Assembly: GCF_007827275.1 (NCBI RefSeq)
Contig: NZ_VISE01000001.1
Location: forward strand, 3,534,001 to 3,598,000
Origin: Gillisia sp. Hel_I_86
Lineage (GTDB): Bacteria > Bacteroidota > Bacteroidia > Flavobacteriales > Flavobacteriaceae
Reading direction: 5' to 3'
Length of the DNA stretch: 64,000 nucleotides
The translations under genes were made by a program, and so were the position numbers. Positions 63,794 through 64,000 of the stretch are shown here, piece by piece. The notes beneath the pieces were generated by a model. It ran no database searches, was not told where the DNA came from, and was given only the letters and a program-made list of their open reading frames with translations. Every line of letters starts with the position of its first letter. The stretch's first letter is position 1.

Positions 63794-64000
63794 ATGCAAA
63801 TTATCGCTCAAATTGCCTTTCTAATTGTGCTTGTGGCAGGGATCGCATTTTTTACCAGAAACATCCGGCGTGTAATTCGCAACGTTAAATTAGGTAGAAA
63901 AGTAGATAGATCGGACAATCCCGGAGAACGCTTTGCCAAAATGGCTAGAGTTGCCCTGGGACAGTCAAAAATGGTTAAAAAGCCATTTGCTGGATTTCTA
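63794..64000 (+). CDS. (Fe-S)-binding protein N-terminus, cut by the right edge
   Basis: 69 codons are visible from the ATG 8 nt behind the mlaD-like stop. A membrane segment (IIAQIAFLIVLVAGIAFFT) precedes a basic helix (RNIRRVIRNVKLGRK) and GERFAKMARVALGQSKMVKKP. In Flavobacteriaceae a heterodisulfide-reductase-like (Fe-S)-binding protein with this start follows the MCE gene. The Cys-rich clusters would lie outside the window, so the call rests on the N-terminus and context. Confidence 0.6.
   Translation, partial: MQIIAQIAFLIVLVAGIAFFTRNIRRVIRNVKLGRKVDRSDNPGERFAKMARVALGQSKMVKKPFAGFL

Overview
The window looks like a chromosome segment of a marine-type Flavobacteriaceae bacterium (Bacteroidota); I cannot fix the genus. 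Four things point there: AT-rich DNA, frequent TTG/GTG starts with little Shine-Dalgarno signal, promoter boxes of the Bacteroidota type (TTTG, about 19 nt, TAnnTTTG), and a flavobacterial housekeeping block (TsaD, TamB-like, PfkA, LptD, amidase, MlaD-like). No rRNA, tRNA or CRISPR array was seen.

Positions 1-45500 form one long surface-polysaccharide locus, nearly all on the + strand, built as a mosaic of sugar-supply modules. (a) 1480-5945: UDP-GlcNAc 4-epimerase, UDP-HexNAc 6-dehydrogenase and UDP-glucose dehydrogenase, which predict UDP-GalNAcA and UDP-GlcA. (b) 6114-12936: a BKACE-family enzyme, a NeuD-like acyltransferase, a polyprenyl-phosphate glycosyltransferase, a WecE-like aminotransferase, a membrane glycosyltransferase and an ABC flippase. 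(c) 13127-16774: methyltransferases, a polysaccharide deacetylase and a GNAT enzyme. (d) 17681-22458: UDP-GlcA 4-epimerase, RmlB, a cupin, Gmd and Fcl, which predict UDP-GalA, dTDP-4-keto-6-deoxyglucose and GDP-L-fucose. (e) 23524-32815: a nonulosonic (pseudaminic-type) acid set with PseB, PseC and PseI, but also an aldo-keto reductase, an SDR, a NeuB-like/SpsF-like fusion, a YhcH-like protein, a tandem GNAT and a possible nonulosonate transferase. (f) 33085-45497: Wzx, four GT4 domain sets (one protein carries two), a GNAT, a deacetylase and two paralogous Wzy-like membrane proteins.

The locus is full of gene debris: two non-overlapping pieces of rmlA, two pieces of an ABC flippase, a glycosyltransferase stump, an epimerase tail fused to the rmlA stump, and two decayed serine-acetyltransferase-like genes. 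This suggests repeated replacement of serotype modules by recombination. Paired palindromic (REPIN-like) repeats lie around the 3' module, and an IS4/IS50-like element (45707-47165) closes the polysaccharide locus. No initiating sugar-phosphate transferase, Wza/Wzc, ManB/ManC or intact RmlA is in the window.

Positions 47266-52482 are a compact minus-strand operon (tsaD, rsmE, DUF4159, trmH-like, AI-2E-type permease, THUMP-like methyltransferase). After it come the divergent tamB-like gene, pfkA-mgsA, ridA and lptD (minus strand), then the amidase, the mlaD-like gene and the start of an (Fe-S)-binding protein at the right edge. These genes serve envelope biogenesis, tRNA/rRNA modification and glycolysis.
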